Numbered from the stretch's first letter, positions 33,242-44,869 are shown. The stretch: DNA of 64,000 nucleotides from Nereocystis luetkeana (GCA_031213475.1 JARUPZ010000018.1:5803680-5867679); one strand, 5' to 3'. A program made the numbers and translations. The notes: generated by a model from the sequence alone, not told the origin.

Positions 33242-33926
33242 GATGGAAATTTATGACCGCCCGGGTGTGCGCCTACGCCTGAAGGTGCGAATGCTGAGAG
33301 CCGAGGTGATCGAAACGTTGCTCTACGGTTGCGTTACTTGGAGCCCGAGCAAGACTGATTACGGTAGGCTACGGGAGGTCCACCACAAGATGCTCCTCCG
33401 ATGCATCGGGTGGCGAAAACGAAAGCGCGAAGACCACATTCTATCCTATGCTAGCGCGCTTCTCAGGACAACATCTGAAAGCGTTGAGACGACGGTAAGC
33501 AGACGTAGGCTCTTGTTTGCGGGCTTTGTGACACGAATGGGAGAGGAGCGTCTGCCGAAGAGGGTGATGTTTGGGGAGATGGTTGGGGGTAAGGGTTACT
33601 CCGGAGGACAGGAGTGGGACTGGATGAGGTACCTTGAGGAGGACCTCAAGGAGTTCGGCATCAAGCTCGAAGGGTGGCGCGAGGCAGCACAGAACGCCGG
33701 CAGATGGTTCCGACGGGTCGAGGAAGGGGCGGAGGCCTTCATGCGGAAATGGCATACAGATGAGAAGGAGGCATCGGCAGAACGGCATAGAATAGCTGCA
33801 ACCACGACCACAGCCGTTGACGCCAACGCGAGTGTGCAGAATGGCAGGGAAGAGGGGGGGGGGCGAAAGGGGGACGAGGGGGAATGGCGGGGGGGGGGAG
33901 GGGAGGCGGTCTGCCCAACAGACTGA
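33015..33926 (+). pseudogene. LINE C-terminal region after the RT frameshift
   Basis: Reads [51 protein letters not shown] and RRRLLFAGFVTRM, the region typical of LINE proteins after the RT thumb. It ends in an Ala/Thr-rich and Gly-rich tail at the TGA at 33924. There is no RNase H. Confidence 0.82.
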
Positions 33927-34446
33927 AGCCTGGTTATGGCCATCATCGTCATGATGCACTCCTTTCTTTGGGACCCAAGTAACTAGCATGGTGCCATCTG
34001 GGCAACTTTGCGTGTCTGTATGCTCCAGTGCCTGCCTTTCGTATTTTCTTTCCCCCCCGCCCGTGATTATCGCTTTTTTGTCCCTTCTTTTTTTTCTTTT
34101 TCTTTTTTTCATTTTTCTTTCATTCCTGTTTGTACCTCTTTGTGTCTTGTTAGTATGATCCGTTTTGCCTTTTTTTTGCGTTTTGCTATCTGCGTCTGTT
34201 TTAGTTTTGTTTTTGTTTTTGTTTTTGTTTTTGTTTATTTTTTTTTGCTTAGCTTCATCTTCTTTTTTGAGGTTTTTGTCTGCTATTAATATTCTCCTTT
34301 TTGCTTCCCTGGTGTCCGCAGTGGTGGAGTGCGTATGCTTGTTTTTTGTTTTTTGCCTCTGTTTTTACTTGAGGTATTTCTTCCACTCCAGAGTTATTGG
34401 AGCCTGTCCTGCGACCACGGACTGCATTGAATTGTGAGTTAATGTG
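33927..34446 (+). other. LINE 3' untranslated region
   Basis: T-rich sequence with TTTTTG runs. The last part, GACCACGGACTGCATTG and GTTAATGTGAGAACAAC, is matched by the tail fragment at 35690-35741 plus 36554-36580, which marks it as the element's 3' end. Confidence 0.65.
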
Positions 34447-34490
34447 AGAACAACAACAACAACAACAACAACAAAAACAACAACTACTAA
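34447..34490 (+). repeat. (AAC)n LINE tail
   Basis: About fourteen AAC units with one AAA interruption directly after the LINE 3' end. Confidence 0.85.
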
Positions 34491-35689
34491 CTGCTGTAAG
34501 TCTGTACCTATTACGTCCGTTCCCCTCGCTGCCTCGGCAAGGAATGCTGCGAGGCATGCCCTATCAGGCTTATAGCGAGTGGGGTAGGTCTTTTTGGCGG
34601 GTGTAAGGCCGGACTCACCCTCAAGGAGTGATACCTTCTTGCTGCTGCCTGTGGCCGCGAGGCTCAAGCGGCAGTAGAGTTGGGTCGTACGTGGTGCGTC
34701 AGGCACGGAGACCTTCGATTCGCGCGTCTTTTTTAGGCAGCTGCGGCAGAGCAGCAATGCTCAATCGGGGTGTCCGTACGCGGAGGCAGGCGCCACCACA
34801 GGCCACACTACGGCACAGTCTATTGCGCCGGTAGGAGGCTGGATTCGACGACGAGGGAGGAGGGAGACTGAGCGTCGACGTGCGGGGAAGAGACGGATTG
34901 ACCTCCCCCTGCGCGAGAAATTTTATTTTTCAGATCAGAACCGCAAGTGCGAGGAGCATTTTGTTTTTCAGGATGACGGAGAAAGGAAATCGACTGGAAG
35001 GGAATGGCAACGAGTGCACGCGCAAAGGAGCGGGTGGATTGGGCCAAGGCGATGAGGCGGCCATGAAGAGCGGCAGGAAGACGGTGCACGGAGACCCATG
35101 ATCTGCGCGCACACCATCATCACGAGAGAAGCGGTCATAGTTTGTTTTTTCTGGTATTGTTTTTCACGAGGCAGAATCGTATCTACCGGTACTTGTTATT
35201 AACGTCGTCACTGCTGGTATTTGTAGTTTAACGAGTTGTATACCCTTCATGGGGAATAACCTACGCAATTATCAGGGGCGTGGTACCATAACTGTGCTGC
35301 ACCTTTATGTGTTAGACAATCCAGGAAGAGATAGCGATCGTTGATATTCGTGTGGTAGTAAGGTTCGATTGCTCCTTTTTTCACTGCATATCCGCGAGTC
35401 TTCACTCTGACAGCACTCCAGATAGCAGGCAGGTGTGTTCTTCTTTCGTTTTCACGACTACCGTGCGTTTCGTACGGTGCAGGCAGCACTTCAGACAGCA
35501 TCCGCTGTAGTCAGCAGCCACGAGTTGGTTAGTGGTGGGAACGGGGGTACTCTATGTTATAGTTGAGAGGATATACCCGCGGCCATGTTAGTTCAGTTTG
35601 CACATTGGTTTTAGCTCGTGTGCGCTTTCTTCGTCTCGTGTATTTTGAGGCAGCCGAATTTTCTTCTTTTTTTCCGTTTTTCGGATCTT

Positions 35690-36580
35690 CCTAGGGCTCC
35701 AGCACCTTTGTGTGACCACGGACTCCTTCGTCAGAGGGTTAGGGCCGGTCTTATCGAGGGCAAAAAAAACGAAAAAAAAAACGAAATAAAACGAACAGTC
35801 TTTCGTTTTTCGCAAAAAACAGCACAGGTTGAGTCCTAACGAGGGCAAAAAAAACGAAAAAAAAAACGAAACAAAAATAAGAAGCCGAGTCGAATTTTTA
35901 CGCGGTGCAATTTTTCGGAATGACTCAACGCCACAGCACGTGGTTCCCGGCGATAGCGCTCGACAGCGACGGTGGATAGACACAACTCGCACACGTAAGG
36001 CACCCTCCACAGCAGGCGGTTCTCGTGGTCCAACCCGCTCCCCACGGAGTGCTCTAGAACTTGTGTATCGGCCATCGCAATTCGATGGCAGACGTTTAAA
36101 TGTTGTGTGGGACTCATGTCCAAAAATATACCGCCACAGCCACTTCCTGATCCCCCGGTTTCTTACGAGGGCACCCCATGGTGATTCCCTACCCATATGT
36201 GCTCGCGCCGCCAGCAGACAAGCCGCGTGGCAGCCACATGCACTACCTCGGCCATCGTGCGCTTGCCAACCGGTCGTAGAAACTTTATCGGAACTTCATC
36301 CCAACGCGTCGAGCTCCTCCTATGTTCCTCTTCGACCCTGGGTATCCCATATTTCGTTTATTTGGCACCCATTTCGTTTTTTTTTAAGTCCTCTGGGACT
36401 TGAAAAAAACGAAATGTGAAAACGGAGGTATCGGGATCTCTACTTCTAATTTTTACAATTTGACCAATAAAACTCACATACTCTTTAGTTCTGTTTTTCG
36501 TTTTTTCATTTCGTTTTTTTTTTCGTTTATTTTGCCCTCGATAAGACCGGCCCTTAACGTGAGAACGACAACAACAATGA
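35690..36580 (+). mobile_element. Second LINE 3' tail, split by a DNA transposon
   Basis: 35690-35741 (GGCTCCAGCACC, TGTGACCACGGACTCC, then GGGTTA) and 36554-36580 (TTAACGTGAGAACGACAACA) together match the last 90 bases of the LINE at 34390-34460. The 812 bases between are the inverted-repeat element described separately. Confidence 0.7.
35742..36553. mobile_element. PIF/Harbinger-like non-autonomous DNA transposon
   Basis: Ends are inverted repeats of at least 45 bases starting GGGCCGGTCTTATCGAGGGC. Both flanks show the trinucleotide TTA (35739-35741 and 36554-36556). A three-base TTA/TWA duplication with GGSC-type ends is characteristic of PIF/Harbinger elements. Subterminal A-rich AAAACG motifs repeat inside (near 35840). 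No transposase frame is recognisable. Confidence 0.82.
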
Positions 36581-37215
36581 AGAAGTGTACTGGATTTGGA
36601 GGGAGAGGAGCCGCAGATAGATTCAAATCATCGAATCAGGTGTCAACTTTTCAGCTCCTGGACATCCTAAAACTAAGCTGTTCCCTACTTCCAATCTGTT
36701 CTAGGTCTATGCTGGCCACACTCGTAGTAGATGAACTGCTTTTACTGCATGTTTCCTGGTATGCACCAAGTACTAAATACGAGTATATGACAATAGCGTT
36801 GCTGCCCTGAGTATTGTTGTCTGCAACTATCCCCACAAATCCGTAAGAGTAGTGGGAACGACCGCCACCCGAACACTCAGGAGTACAGTCATATTCATAC
36901 CTTTACATTAGAAATACTAGTTTTGTCGGAAATTATTGTTTTCACGTACCAGATCGACTCCAGATGGACTCCACCTTGGCGGCTGCCCATTGCCGAAGAG
37001 GTCATGATTACTTTATCAGCCGTCGGTGTCCATTAAAAGCACTGAATACTGGTAACTTGGCGCGTGTACGTAGTACATTTGTCGGCTTTGGCGTCTGGAT
37101 TCAGAGGCTGCATCTTGTTTGCGTATTGGTGGATATTGGACTACTCGGGCATGCCGCGTGGTTCAATTCAAGCTCATTTTCTCCCAATTTTGCTTCGTAA
37201 GACAGGGGGTCCGGG

Positions 37216-37986
37216 ATGCCAAACGACGAGGGTCCAACCGGAGGATCTCCCAGGGCGTCGGGGAGGAGACCCGGGAACGGGACGCGCCCCAGGGCCTTCC
37301 TTGGCGACACCACAGGGGAAGTGGCGTGCGGGGTCTGCGGTGTAACGCTACAACTAGGGCACCGGGCGGTACGCTTTCCATCTGGACAAGGGCGCCACGT
37401 GCTTCACGCCCGTTGTGTGGTGGAGGCCCTTGCGAGAGGCGCAGCACCGGCACCTCTCCGCTGCCCAGCAACCTACTGCGGGGCACAACATCCAAGACGG
37501 GAAGCACTGCAGGCAGCGGTCCAAGCGGACCCGGGGCTTCGTAATCGGGCCGCGAGGATGGGAGGGGGGACCATAGGGGACGAGGACCTTCGCAGCCGGG
37601 GGGTTTGGTACGGGTGGGACCAGAACAGCTTGGGTATAGGGCCACCACTTGATGCCGTTTCCTTGGATGACCTGGGCCAACGTTTCTCAACCGGGAAAAC
37701 TGTGCAACCGCAGTTGGCTGGCGCACACGCGCGCATTAGCATTCACGTGCTCGGCATCCTCAACCACGCTATGGGTGAGCACAGGCCGAACCGAGAGTCG
37801 ACGACGCCGAACTCGCTCCTACGGGCGATCAAGCTATGGTACCTCATGCCAGCCCTGCTCCACTCACCGGACGGCCGAATCAAGAGGCGACGGAGGTTCG
37901 CGTTGGTGGAGAGCGGGGATATAGTACTCATGCTCCCATGGCTGATAGCATTCACCAGGGGAGGGGACCTGAGGCGACGGGAGTAG
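37216..37986 (+). pseudogene. RLE retroelement, N-terminal part with RING-like Cys/His cluster
   Basis: 256 codons. A CGVC, then H-x-x-C and C-x-x-x-YCG arrangement (residues about 38-83) looks like a RING-type zinc cluster. Residues 200-230 contain AIKLWYLMPALLHSPDGR, which resembles the conserved tryptophan/leucine block before the RT in such elements. It stops at the TAG at 37984. Confidence 0.6.
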
Positions 37987-37987
37987 G

Positions 37988-39247
37988 GTGGGCATCCTGC
38001 CGGAGGTTCTAGCAGACCTCACGGGCCCGCTAGGAGACAGGGTAAAGAGGGGTCTCCCTCATTCGAGCATCATTGCTGAGCTCGGGGGCAGCCTGCGAGA
38101 GATCAGGGACACGTGGGGCGTGACAAAAGAAGCGATGGAGGGCATCGTCCCCGAATCCTGGCTGGAATGGAGCATGGGTGCAGAGGGGGACCTGGTCCCA
38201 GGGCCCCCTGAAGCCGACATGCTGGCGGCGCATGATGCCGTAACCACCAACTCCCGGAAGGCTCAACAGAGGTTGGGCAAGCTGGTGAATCAGGGTCGAC
38301 ACGCTGCACACACGGCTTCGCTGGAGGGGCTACCGGAGATTGCGCGCCCACCTGGACCAGGCGACCCGCTGGGGGGGAGCGAGACCAAGGCCTTCGCCAA
38401 AGCTCGCTATAGGAGCCTACAAGGAGCAGGAGCCACTGCTTGCCTTCGGGCGAGGCCAACAGACTCGCTCCGTGTCATACCAGCAGAGGAGTTCGTGGGC
38501 ATGGGAAGGCGCTTCATAGGCATCGAGGAGCACGTGGCGGTGAGGTGCCCCTGCTGCGAAGCAGTCGACATAGACACACGCCACGCACGCATCTGTCCCA
38601 GAGCAGGGGCACAGGTGAACCAACATCAACCGTTGGTTCACGCGATCTCCCGCACGCTGAAGCGGCTGGGAATCCCTCATCAAGTGGAGAGCGGCGAACC
38701 GTTCACTGCAGACCGGAACCTGCGGATGGGCATCGTTGTCAGGAGAGGAGGTCTTCGGGACGCTCCTAACAGGGAATACAGGGAAAAGTCCATCCTGCTG
38801 GACGTCACCCATGCAGACCCGCAAGCGCAGGTCCACCTGCGAGGAGGCAGCGCTGATCATGATGGATCAGCTGCCTCTACCTCCGAGGCGCGCAAGCGCC
38901 AACACTACGCGCGTCCGGGACATGTGTCCTTCGACGAGCGGAGCCACAAACTAGCCACCTTAGCGGTGGAAAGCTTTGGGCGCCTCGGGGTACAGGGCAG
39001 CAACTTCATCGACCAGCTGGCAGCCAGCGTCGGGGGGGGGAGGGATGGTGGGTCGATGGCAAGGAAGGGGGTAGTGAAGGAACGCCTGCTCCAAATCGTC
39101 TCGGTGACCACTCAGGTCGCCATTTCGAGGAGGGTGTCGAGGTTCAAGCTTCAGCTTAGGGACCGCCAAGAAGGAAGAAGGAACAGGGGAGGGAGGGACG
39201 ACAGACCCACACCGATGGCGCGGGGATGGAGCTTGGATGCAGTTTAG
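37988..39247 (+). pseudogene. RLE retroelement, CCHC zinc motif and restriction-like endonuclease
   Basis: 419 codons. After a helical linker, FIGIEEHVAVRCPCC-x8-H-x3-C (from about 38546) is the CCHC motif of R2-like proteins. It is followed by SILLDVTHADP (about 38792-38820), in the position of the catalytic aspartates of the PD-(D/E)xK nuclease, and a conserved SFDERSHKLATLAVESFGRLG block. The frame is otherwise open to the TAG at 39245. The start codon is only the first ATG-like codon after the deletion, so the true protein began upstream. Confidence 0.65.
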
Positions 39248-39696
39248 GATTTAAGGATAGAACGTAATGAGAAGGAAGGAGCAAATACAGCAAATAGAGC
39301 AGACAAGCTGAAAGTTGGCACGGAAGGGAGGTAGACTTGGTGCATGGGTTCCCTTTTGTTTCCGAGATTTTCGTCTTTCGGGAAAGTTATGAGTGATCCA
39401 TGTTGAAGATCATGCTGCACATTGTCGGATGGCAAGAGATATACCGTAATAATGAAGAAGTGTGTACTGGATTTGGTCGTGTGTACTCGTATCCTGGTTT
39501 CCACCTCGAAATCCGGCATAATAATTTGAATACGAAATCTGCACTGCTGTGACCACAGAACTTGTATCTCTCAGGGATTGAGGGATCGGCACGGACACTG
39601 CTGTGGTGCTGGATGTCGACGGGTAGAAGGAGTCAAGAACACACAACACTCGACATGTTTCGTCCAGCAGAGTGTTTTCCCTCCTCCAAACGCGAC

Positions 39697-39877
39697 AGAG
39701 GCGCAGCCAGCCGCGTTTATGGCCAGTTTTGGCCCGCCGTTTTGGCTGCGGTTTGGGGTCAGGGTTAGGGTCAGGGTTAGAGCCAGGGGTTTGGTTGGGT
39801 CTTCGCCCGTACCGTGATCCCAACAGGAACCAAGATACCTGAACACAGCCTACCAACCTGAAGATCCGAGCTCCCAG
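39697..39877 (-). mobile_element. TIR element (family T), truncated inverted copy
   Basis: Shares GCCGCGTTTATGGC, CCAAAACGG, GGGTTGGGTCTTCGCCCG and the terminal GATC-CTCCCAG with the full copy at 42532. It contains degenerate GGGTTAGGGTCAGGGTTAG (39757-39775). The other end is missing. Confidence 0.68.
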
Positions 39878-39879
39878 AT

Positions 39880-40996
39880 TGTAATGGAACCTCGTCTTGA
39901 TTAATACCTGGTACCAGGTACCAGGTGCTCTGGTATTAATAGTAAGCAGTGGCGGCCGACGTACGTTATTTTTCGTATCCGACCTTGATCTAATCATTCT
40001 ATACGAAATAATTATAACTGCTTTTGTAGCAGCCCTCGTACAAATCCATGGCAGCGCGCGGGTATATTGCAGTGCAGCCTAATGCGTCGTAGAGGCCACT
40101 GCTGCAGAGCTTCGCGTACCACACAGGTTTACGCCGTCAAAGATACGAGAGCCCGTACGGGGTCAGAGAATTGGCGCGGAGATACAGCAGTTTGGCGATT
40201 TATCTGGTGCTCACTACAAAGGACGCGTAGCGCAAAAGTTGCCCCAAGTGCACGGGAACCGATCAGAGCTGGGTAGGGCTCTCATCGTAGAGCTATCTGA
40301 GCCGACTACTGCGCCCCACAGGCCCCACATCTGGAGAGCCGTAGACATTTTGCGGCCATGAAACCAAAGCTCTGTGCCCTTACCATACACGCCTGTCACG
40401 GCGATGCAAATCCCACGATCCCACATGCCCACATGCTCCCCGTCCCCGTCTCGCATCACAGATATAGCAAGCAGCAGCAACATTCTGGTCGGCATGTGAG
40501 TGTTATCTAAGCCCTTTCAATGGAATGCTCGTGCTTGTTACAAGCTGGAACTCAAGTGTTATCTACCCTAGGCGCATCCGCCCAAACCTTGCGTATCTCA
40601 AACCAGGGGTAGGGCCTGGTCAATGCGTCCAAGAAATGTGAAGGATGTGATCGTATAGACAGATCATTTTTGCTTTTTTTGCGCTGCTGCTCCCGCCGCT
40701 GGCTCTTAGGGCTTAGCGGAGGGGAAAACACAAGCATGGTCCAGCCCCCCTCCCCACTCGGATTTTCTGCATTTTTTAGTGCGACGAGCCATTGCTTGAC
40801 CATGAATGAACAGCGCGGTGTTACATTGGATTGGTGCGCAGGGAAGGGGCAGGGGTGCTCTCGTTCTGTTTCGCGCGATGTCGTGATGTTTTTCTACGTT
40901 TTCGACGATGATATCTCTTTCCCTCCAGAGAATCTCAAAATCTCAACCTGCGATGCAAGTGCTTCCAACCTATTCCGCTGCTGCTTCCTCTGCTCC

Positions 40997-41038
<42 letters not shown>

Positions 41039-42520
41039 ATTCCCTTCGCTGCGCAACGGCAGCTCACTGTAGCCAGTGGCGCTACCACGCTACTACTACT
41101 ACCGTACTTGTAGCAGCATGACGTTCAGGCAGCGTTATGCTTGTAATAATATAAACCTGCTGCTCTACTATGATTAATATTAATAGCTGTAGATACGAAA
41201 GACTCGTACAAAATGTACACTCGGCGGTACGAGTATAGAGAGACACAGCTCGGGTGATAGCGCGGGAGAGGGGGGAGAGAGGGGGGATCTTGACTCTCTG
41301 TGTGTTCTTTGTAACCATGGGCATTCAGCGGGTGACGGTCATGGTCATCGAATTGCAACTGCTGTAAGTCGTGTTCCCAAATACCTGGTATGCCGTATAT
41401 AGCACAAGTTAAACAGGCAAGATAACACTCCCCCTGGGAAGAATATCAGACCCGGTTTCCCCGAAAACAAGGAGGGTAAACAAGCACACATACACACACA
41501 ACGAAAATGGTGGGATTGGAAAGATATTCATCTAGAAGGTTGCATATATACCGGTAGACCCGTCGCTCGGCGTATTCAGTACGTCCTCTCTGATGTCGAG
41601 AAAACCAGCTCTGAGAATCGTGCGCAGGGGTTCGTTATCTTACGTGTTTTGAGTTATACGGGTTGTTGCCTGCGAACTGACCACATGTGACGCGAAACAT
41701 CGCGCATCGCGGATCACAATCATCCCGCACCCCACACGTCGCTCACAATTTTCGGATGCTAATTCGTACGTACATCTATACCAGGTACCAGGTACGTCGT
41801 ACGTTAAAACAGCAGCATCGTGCCATCGCATGATCGTACGCATCAGGCATATATACCAGGGTATTGCTGTAAAGAGGCAATCTGCGAAGGGATGACCTTT
41901 ACTGACGAGGAGCCCTCTAAGCTCCAGAAGCCTGGAGCCACCGGTGTAGCGAGCTATCATAGACTCTTAGAGGTTAGAGCCCCACCAGGGCGAAGTCTCC
42001 CAGATCTAAAATCACGGAGACTCGTGCTCGTATTGTCTCGGTATGTCTCGTACTTCCAGTTTCAAGGCCACGGCGGAACTGAACCCAGGAATTTGTTGAC
42101 GAGTAGGCAAGAGCACTCCTCGTGTGACGCGTGACGCGCGTTTCACCAAAATTTGTAAACGATCCAGAAAAATTGAGGAAAATATTTTCCAAGAAGATCC
42201 CACTTTTCTCGGATTCAGAAAACCACCGCAAAATAAAAGCAAGAATCCAGCGTTATTTTGTCTTTTTTTGCCTTTTTTTGGACCCAATGGTGTACTATTA
42301 ATAACACTATTAATATTACTGTGCTTGTACCTCTCACGGGATCGAAATGTGCTTCTCGCACTTTTTCGGGTGAATACATACGCCAGCTTGATACGTAGAG
42401 ATACAAAATACCAGGTATTCACTATTAATAGGAAACCAGCGAACTTTGGTGAACACCGTTTATTTATCGGTGATGCATCCTATAATACCGTAAGTACGGC
42501 AGCAGGCTCCGGCGGAAGGC
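39880..42520. other. Intergenic, no gene recognised
   Basis: Contains several TACCTGGTA words (39905-39930, 41386, 41776-41800, 42411), a CTG tract at 40996-41038 and short incompatible open frames. Nothing here has coding character that I can support. Confidence 0.5.
40996..41038. repeat. (CTG)n microsatellite
   Basis: Fourteen perfect CTG units, one of several CTG/CAG tracts in the window (also near 1963, 6160, 29600 and 61122). Confidence 0.85.
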
Positions 42521-42531
42521 CTTTAACAAAG

Positions 42532-42804
42532 CTGGGAGAAGGGATCTTTAGGTTGGTAGGCTGTTCAGGTGTTTTGGTTCCGGTTGGGATCAAGGTACGG
42601 GCGAAGACCCAACCCAACCCCTGACTCTGACCCTAACCCTAACCCCAAACCGCAGCCAAAACGGGCCAAAACTCGCCATAAACGCGGCTGCGCCGCGTTT
42701 GCATCGAACCAGGAAATTTCTCAGCTGCGGACAACGATTCCGAAGTGCAGACCACGCTAGGCATTTTTCAAGTCAAAAACATCCCTAAAGATCCCTTCTC
42801 CCAG
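42532..42804. mobile_element. TIR element (family T), full copy with telomere-like core
   Basis: 273 bases with nearly perfect inverted ends: CTGGGAGAAGGGATCTTTAG at 42532 and CTAAAGATCCCTTCTCCCAG ending at 42804. The centre holds CCCTAACCCTAACCCC (42631-42646), two and a half TTAGGG-type units on the other strand. No open frame of note. Confidence 0.8.
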
Positions 42805-43522
42805 ATTGCTAAACCTACTCCGGCGGGCGAAGCGAACCTTTCGAGAATTCTTTGTGCCGCTGGCTCACAACTTGGAGTTCACGAAAACACTTCGTGAGTC
42901 GTCTGTCTCTGACTGCGTATGATCGCGTTGTCTGGTTTCACCCGACGCCCTTATACCTCCGGTTGGGAGCGTGTCTCAATCTCGTGGGCTGTGGCTGCTT
43001 GTCAGGAGATGAAGCTGTCGCAAGTGGAGTGCAAAACTTTCGGTCCGGGGTTGTTGTTTTTTCTCACTTTGTGCGTTCTTGATTTCGACGAGTTTCGAGC
43101 AGTACTCTGTAGAGACCCCAATGTCGACGTGTAGACCGACCTGCGTCGAAAAAGCGCGGACTGTTAATCTGGAGAGTTTCACAAGCTGTCGGAGATGGAC
43201 CAATGGGCTGCCACATCCCCTCTCTGCTGAGGCTCGAGCCAGTCCGAATGCTGCGTGCCGAAGTAACGGTGTAGCTACTGCAACTGCACGGAAATCATAT
43301 CTAGAGATGCCTAGAAACCCGGGGATGGGGGATAGGTAAGATCCACCCCTTGCACCGCGTGTCATACCATACATGGCCTGGAAAACACGTTTCGGCGAAG
43401 ATGCTTATAGCTTGGACGTCGTGCGCGCAACTTTACTGCCCTGTGTGCGGAGAGCGTAACACTTGTACAGCAGTAGACTACCATAGTCTGGCCTACAGCT
43501 GTAGCAGTAGACCGAGCGATTC

Positions 43523-44125
43523 TTGATGAGAGCGGTGCCAGGAACGGCGCCAGAAACGTTCGATGGACGAGAACCGCAACCCCTGATATGCGTACTAACA
43601 AAGGCGAGCTTCTGTCGAGATCGCTCTCGTAATTTACTTATCTGCTCATTCGCACCAAAGGCTCAGCCACGGAAAACAGAATACAAGGGTAATTATTTAG
43701 TACTAGGTGAGGCAAGTCCCAGCTACCTGAGGGCCTGTGTTATCGAGCAGGAGGAAGAAAAGGGAACGTCAATGGACGTTCGTTTTCGTCGATATTTCTA
43801 CGAGCGGCAGTATGTTTTCGCCGAGGGTGTCCAACGTATAGTACGGAACAAATCTTCAGTTAAAGTAAAGGTGTCAACACACTCTATTCGTATGCGATTG
43901 GGACGGACGAGCAAGTCGACAATCTATCGTGAACAGGAACACTCGACGACAGACCGCGTAGGAGCTCCCAGAACACTGCTGTTGTTATCAAGAGGGATCG
44001 CAGCGGACTGGCACAACGATAATTCGATCCCACGAGATCGTTGGGCCTCGCGTAGAGGTGGTGCGCATCTGCAACTTGCACTCGGTAACGACCGACGGAA
44101 CAACAACAGAGTGTTATACTGGTAA
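43523..44125 (+). CDS. Unrecognised open frame, 200 codons
   Basis: The longest frame between 39.5 and 48.8 kb that is not simple repeat. It is basic with mixed composition. I recognise no domain, signal or membrane segment, and there is no supporting splice or neighbour context. It may be chance. Confidence 0.15.
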   Translation: MMRAVPGTAPETFDGREPQPLICVLTKASFCRDRSRNLLICSFAPKAQPRKTEYKGNYLVLGEASPSYLRACVIEQEEEKGTSMDVRFRRYFYERQYVFAEGVQRIVRNKSSVKVKVSTHSIRMRLGRTSKSTIYREQEHSTTDRVGAPRTLLLLSRGIAADWHNDNSIPRDRWASRRGGAHLQLALGNDRRNNNRVLYW

Positions 44126-44174
44126 GATGGAGTTGGTATTAGTTAGTATCAGTAAAAGACAGACACAACGTTAA

Positions 44175-44274
44175 CCCTTTTAGGACTGCAGTCTCGTTTT
44201 GGGGACAATTTGGGACAAACTACTTGGAATTTTGACTGGTGTGTCCCCAAAATGGGACTGGAGTTTTGAAAGGG
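44175..44274. mobile_element. piggyBac-like MITE (family B)
   Basis: 100 bases, preceded by TTAA and followed by TGAA (a one-base change), with ends CCCTTTTAGGACTGCAGTCT and the inverse ACTGGAGTTTTGAAAGGG. Confidence 0.75.
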
Positions 44275-44570
44275 TGAAGTCGATCCGGGGATATCGTTGA
44301 AGCTGCCATGGAGGTGGCGGCGCGTCCAACGATTTACCCCCCGGAGTCGAGCGTTAGGGTTATGGCATGCCGACAACGAAGCCCCAGCCTCAGTTTGGGG
44401 GCCGTCATGCTCAGCTCTGTTCGCCATCGCCTGAACGCCCGGGAATGTCTAAACTGCTGTGTGATTCGCCTATTAGTAGTTGCTGTTTGCCGGGGATTTG
44501 TGTTGCCGTAAGGCCGTGCTAACGTATGTAGTTGGGTGATGTGCTATGTAGTTGGGTTATGTGATTTGAT

Positions 44571-44850
44571 GTGCTGTGCTGTGCTGTGATGTGCTGTGCT
44601 GTGCTGTGCTGTGCTGTGCTGTGCTGTGCTGTGCTGTGCTGTGCTGTGCTGTGCTGTGCTGTGCTGTGCTGTGCTGTGCTGTGCTGTGCTGTGCTGTGCT
44701 GTGCTGTGCTGTGCTGTGCTGTGCTGTGCTGTGCTGTGCTGTGCTGTGCTGTGCTGTGCTGTGCTGTGCTGTGCTGTGCTGTGCTGTGCTGTGCTGTGCT
44801 GTGCTGTGCTGTGCTGTGCTGTGCTGTGCTGTGCTGTGCTGTGCTGTGCT
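44571..44850. repeat. (GTGCT)n array, 52 perfect units plus 4
   Basis: From 44591 to 44850 the pentamer GTGCT repeats 52 times without error; one GTGAT variant sits at 44586-44590. The pentamer contains no stop in any frame, so all six frames stay open across it. Those frames are artefacts. Confidence 0.95.
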
Positions 44851-44869
44851 GCATGCTTCGCACCGCTGG

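Larger units (their letters stand above)
30040..34491 (+). mobile_element. APE-type LINE retrotransposon, nearly full length but broken
   Basis: Order: 5' leader, basic N-terminal region, AP-like endonuclease, reverse transcriptase, C-terminal domain, about 510 bases of T-rich 3' untranslated sequence and an (AAC)n tail at 34447-34490. Such elements nick DNA with the endonuclease and prime reverse transcription at the nick. At least three frame disruptions show it is inactive. Superfamily is not resolved; a simple-repeat tail instead of poly-A is seen in RTE and related lineages. The exact 5' end is uncertain. Confidence 0.85.
37216..39448 (+). mobile_element. Remnant of an RLE-type non-LTR retroelement lacking its reverse transcriptase
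   Basis: Two frames separated by one base encode the region normally before the RT and the region normally after it. The untranslated tail (39297-39446) is shared with the copy at 19790. Elements of this kind (R2 and relatives) cut DNA with a restriction-like endonuclease behind the RT. No YxDD motif or other RT block lies between the two frames. Confidence 0.72.

Noticed and set aside
39757-39782. Interstitial telomere marking a chromosome fusion
   Set aside because: The telomere-like units are inside a transposon-like element that recurs at 42.5 kb, so element content explains them better.
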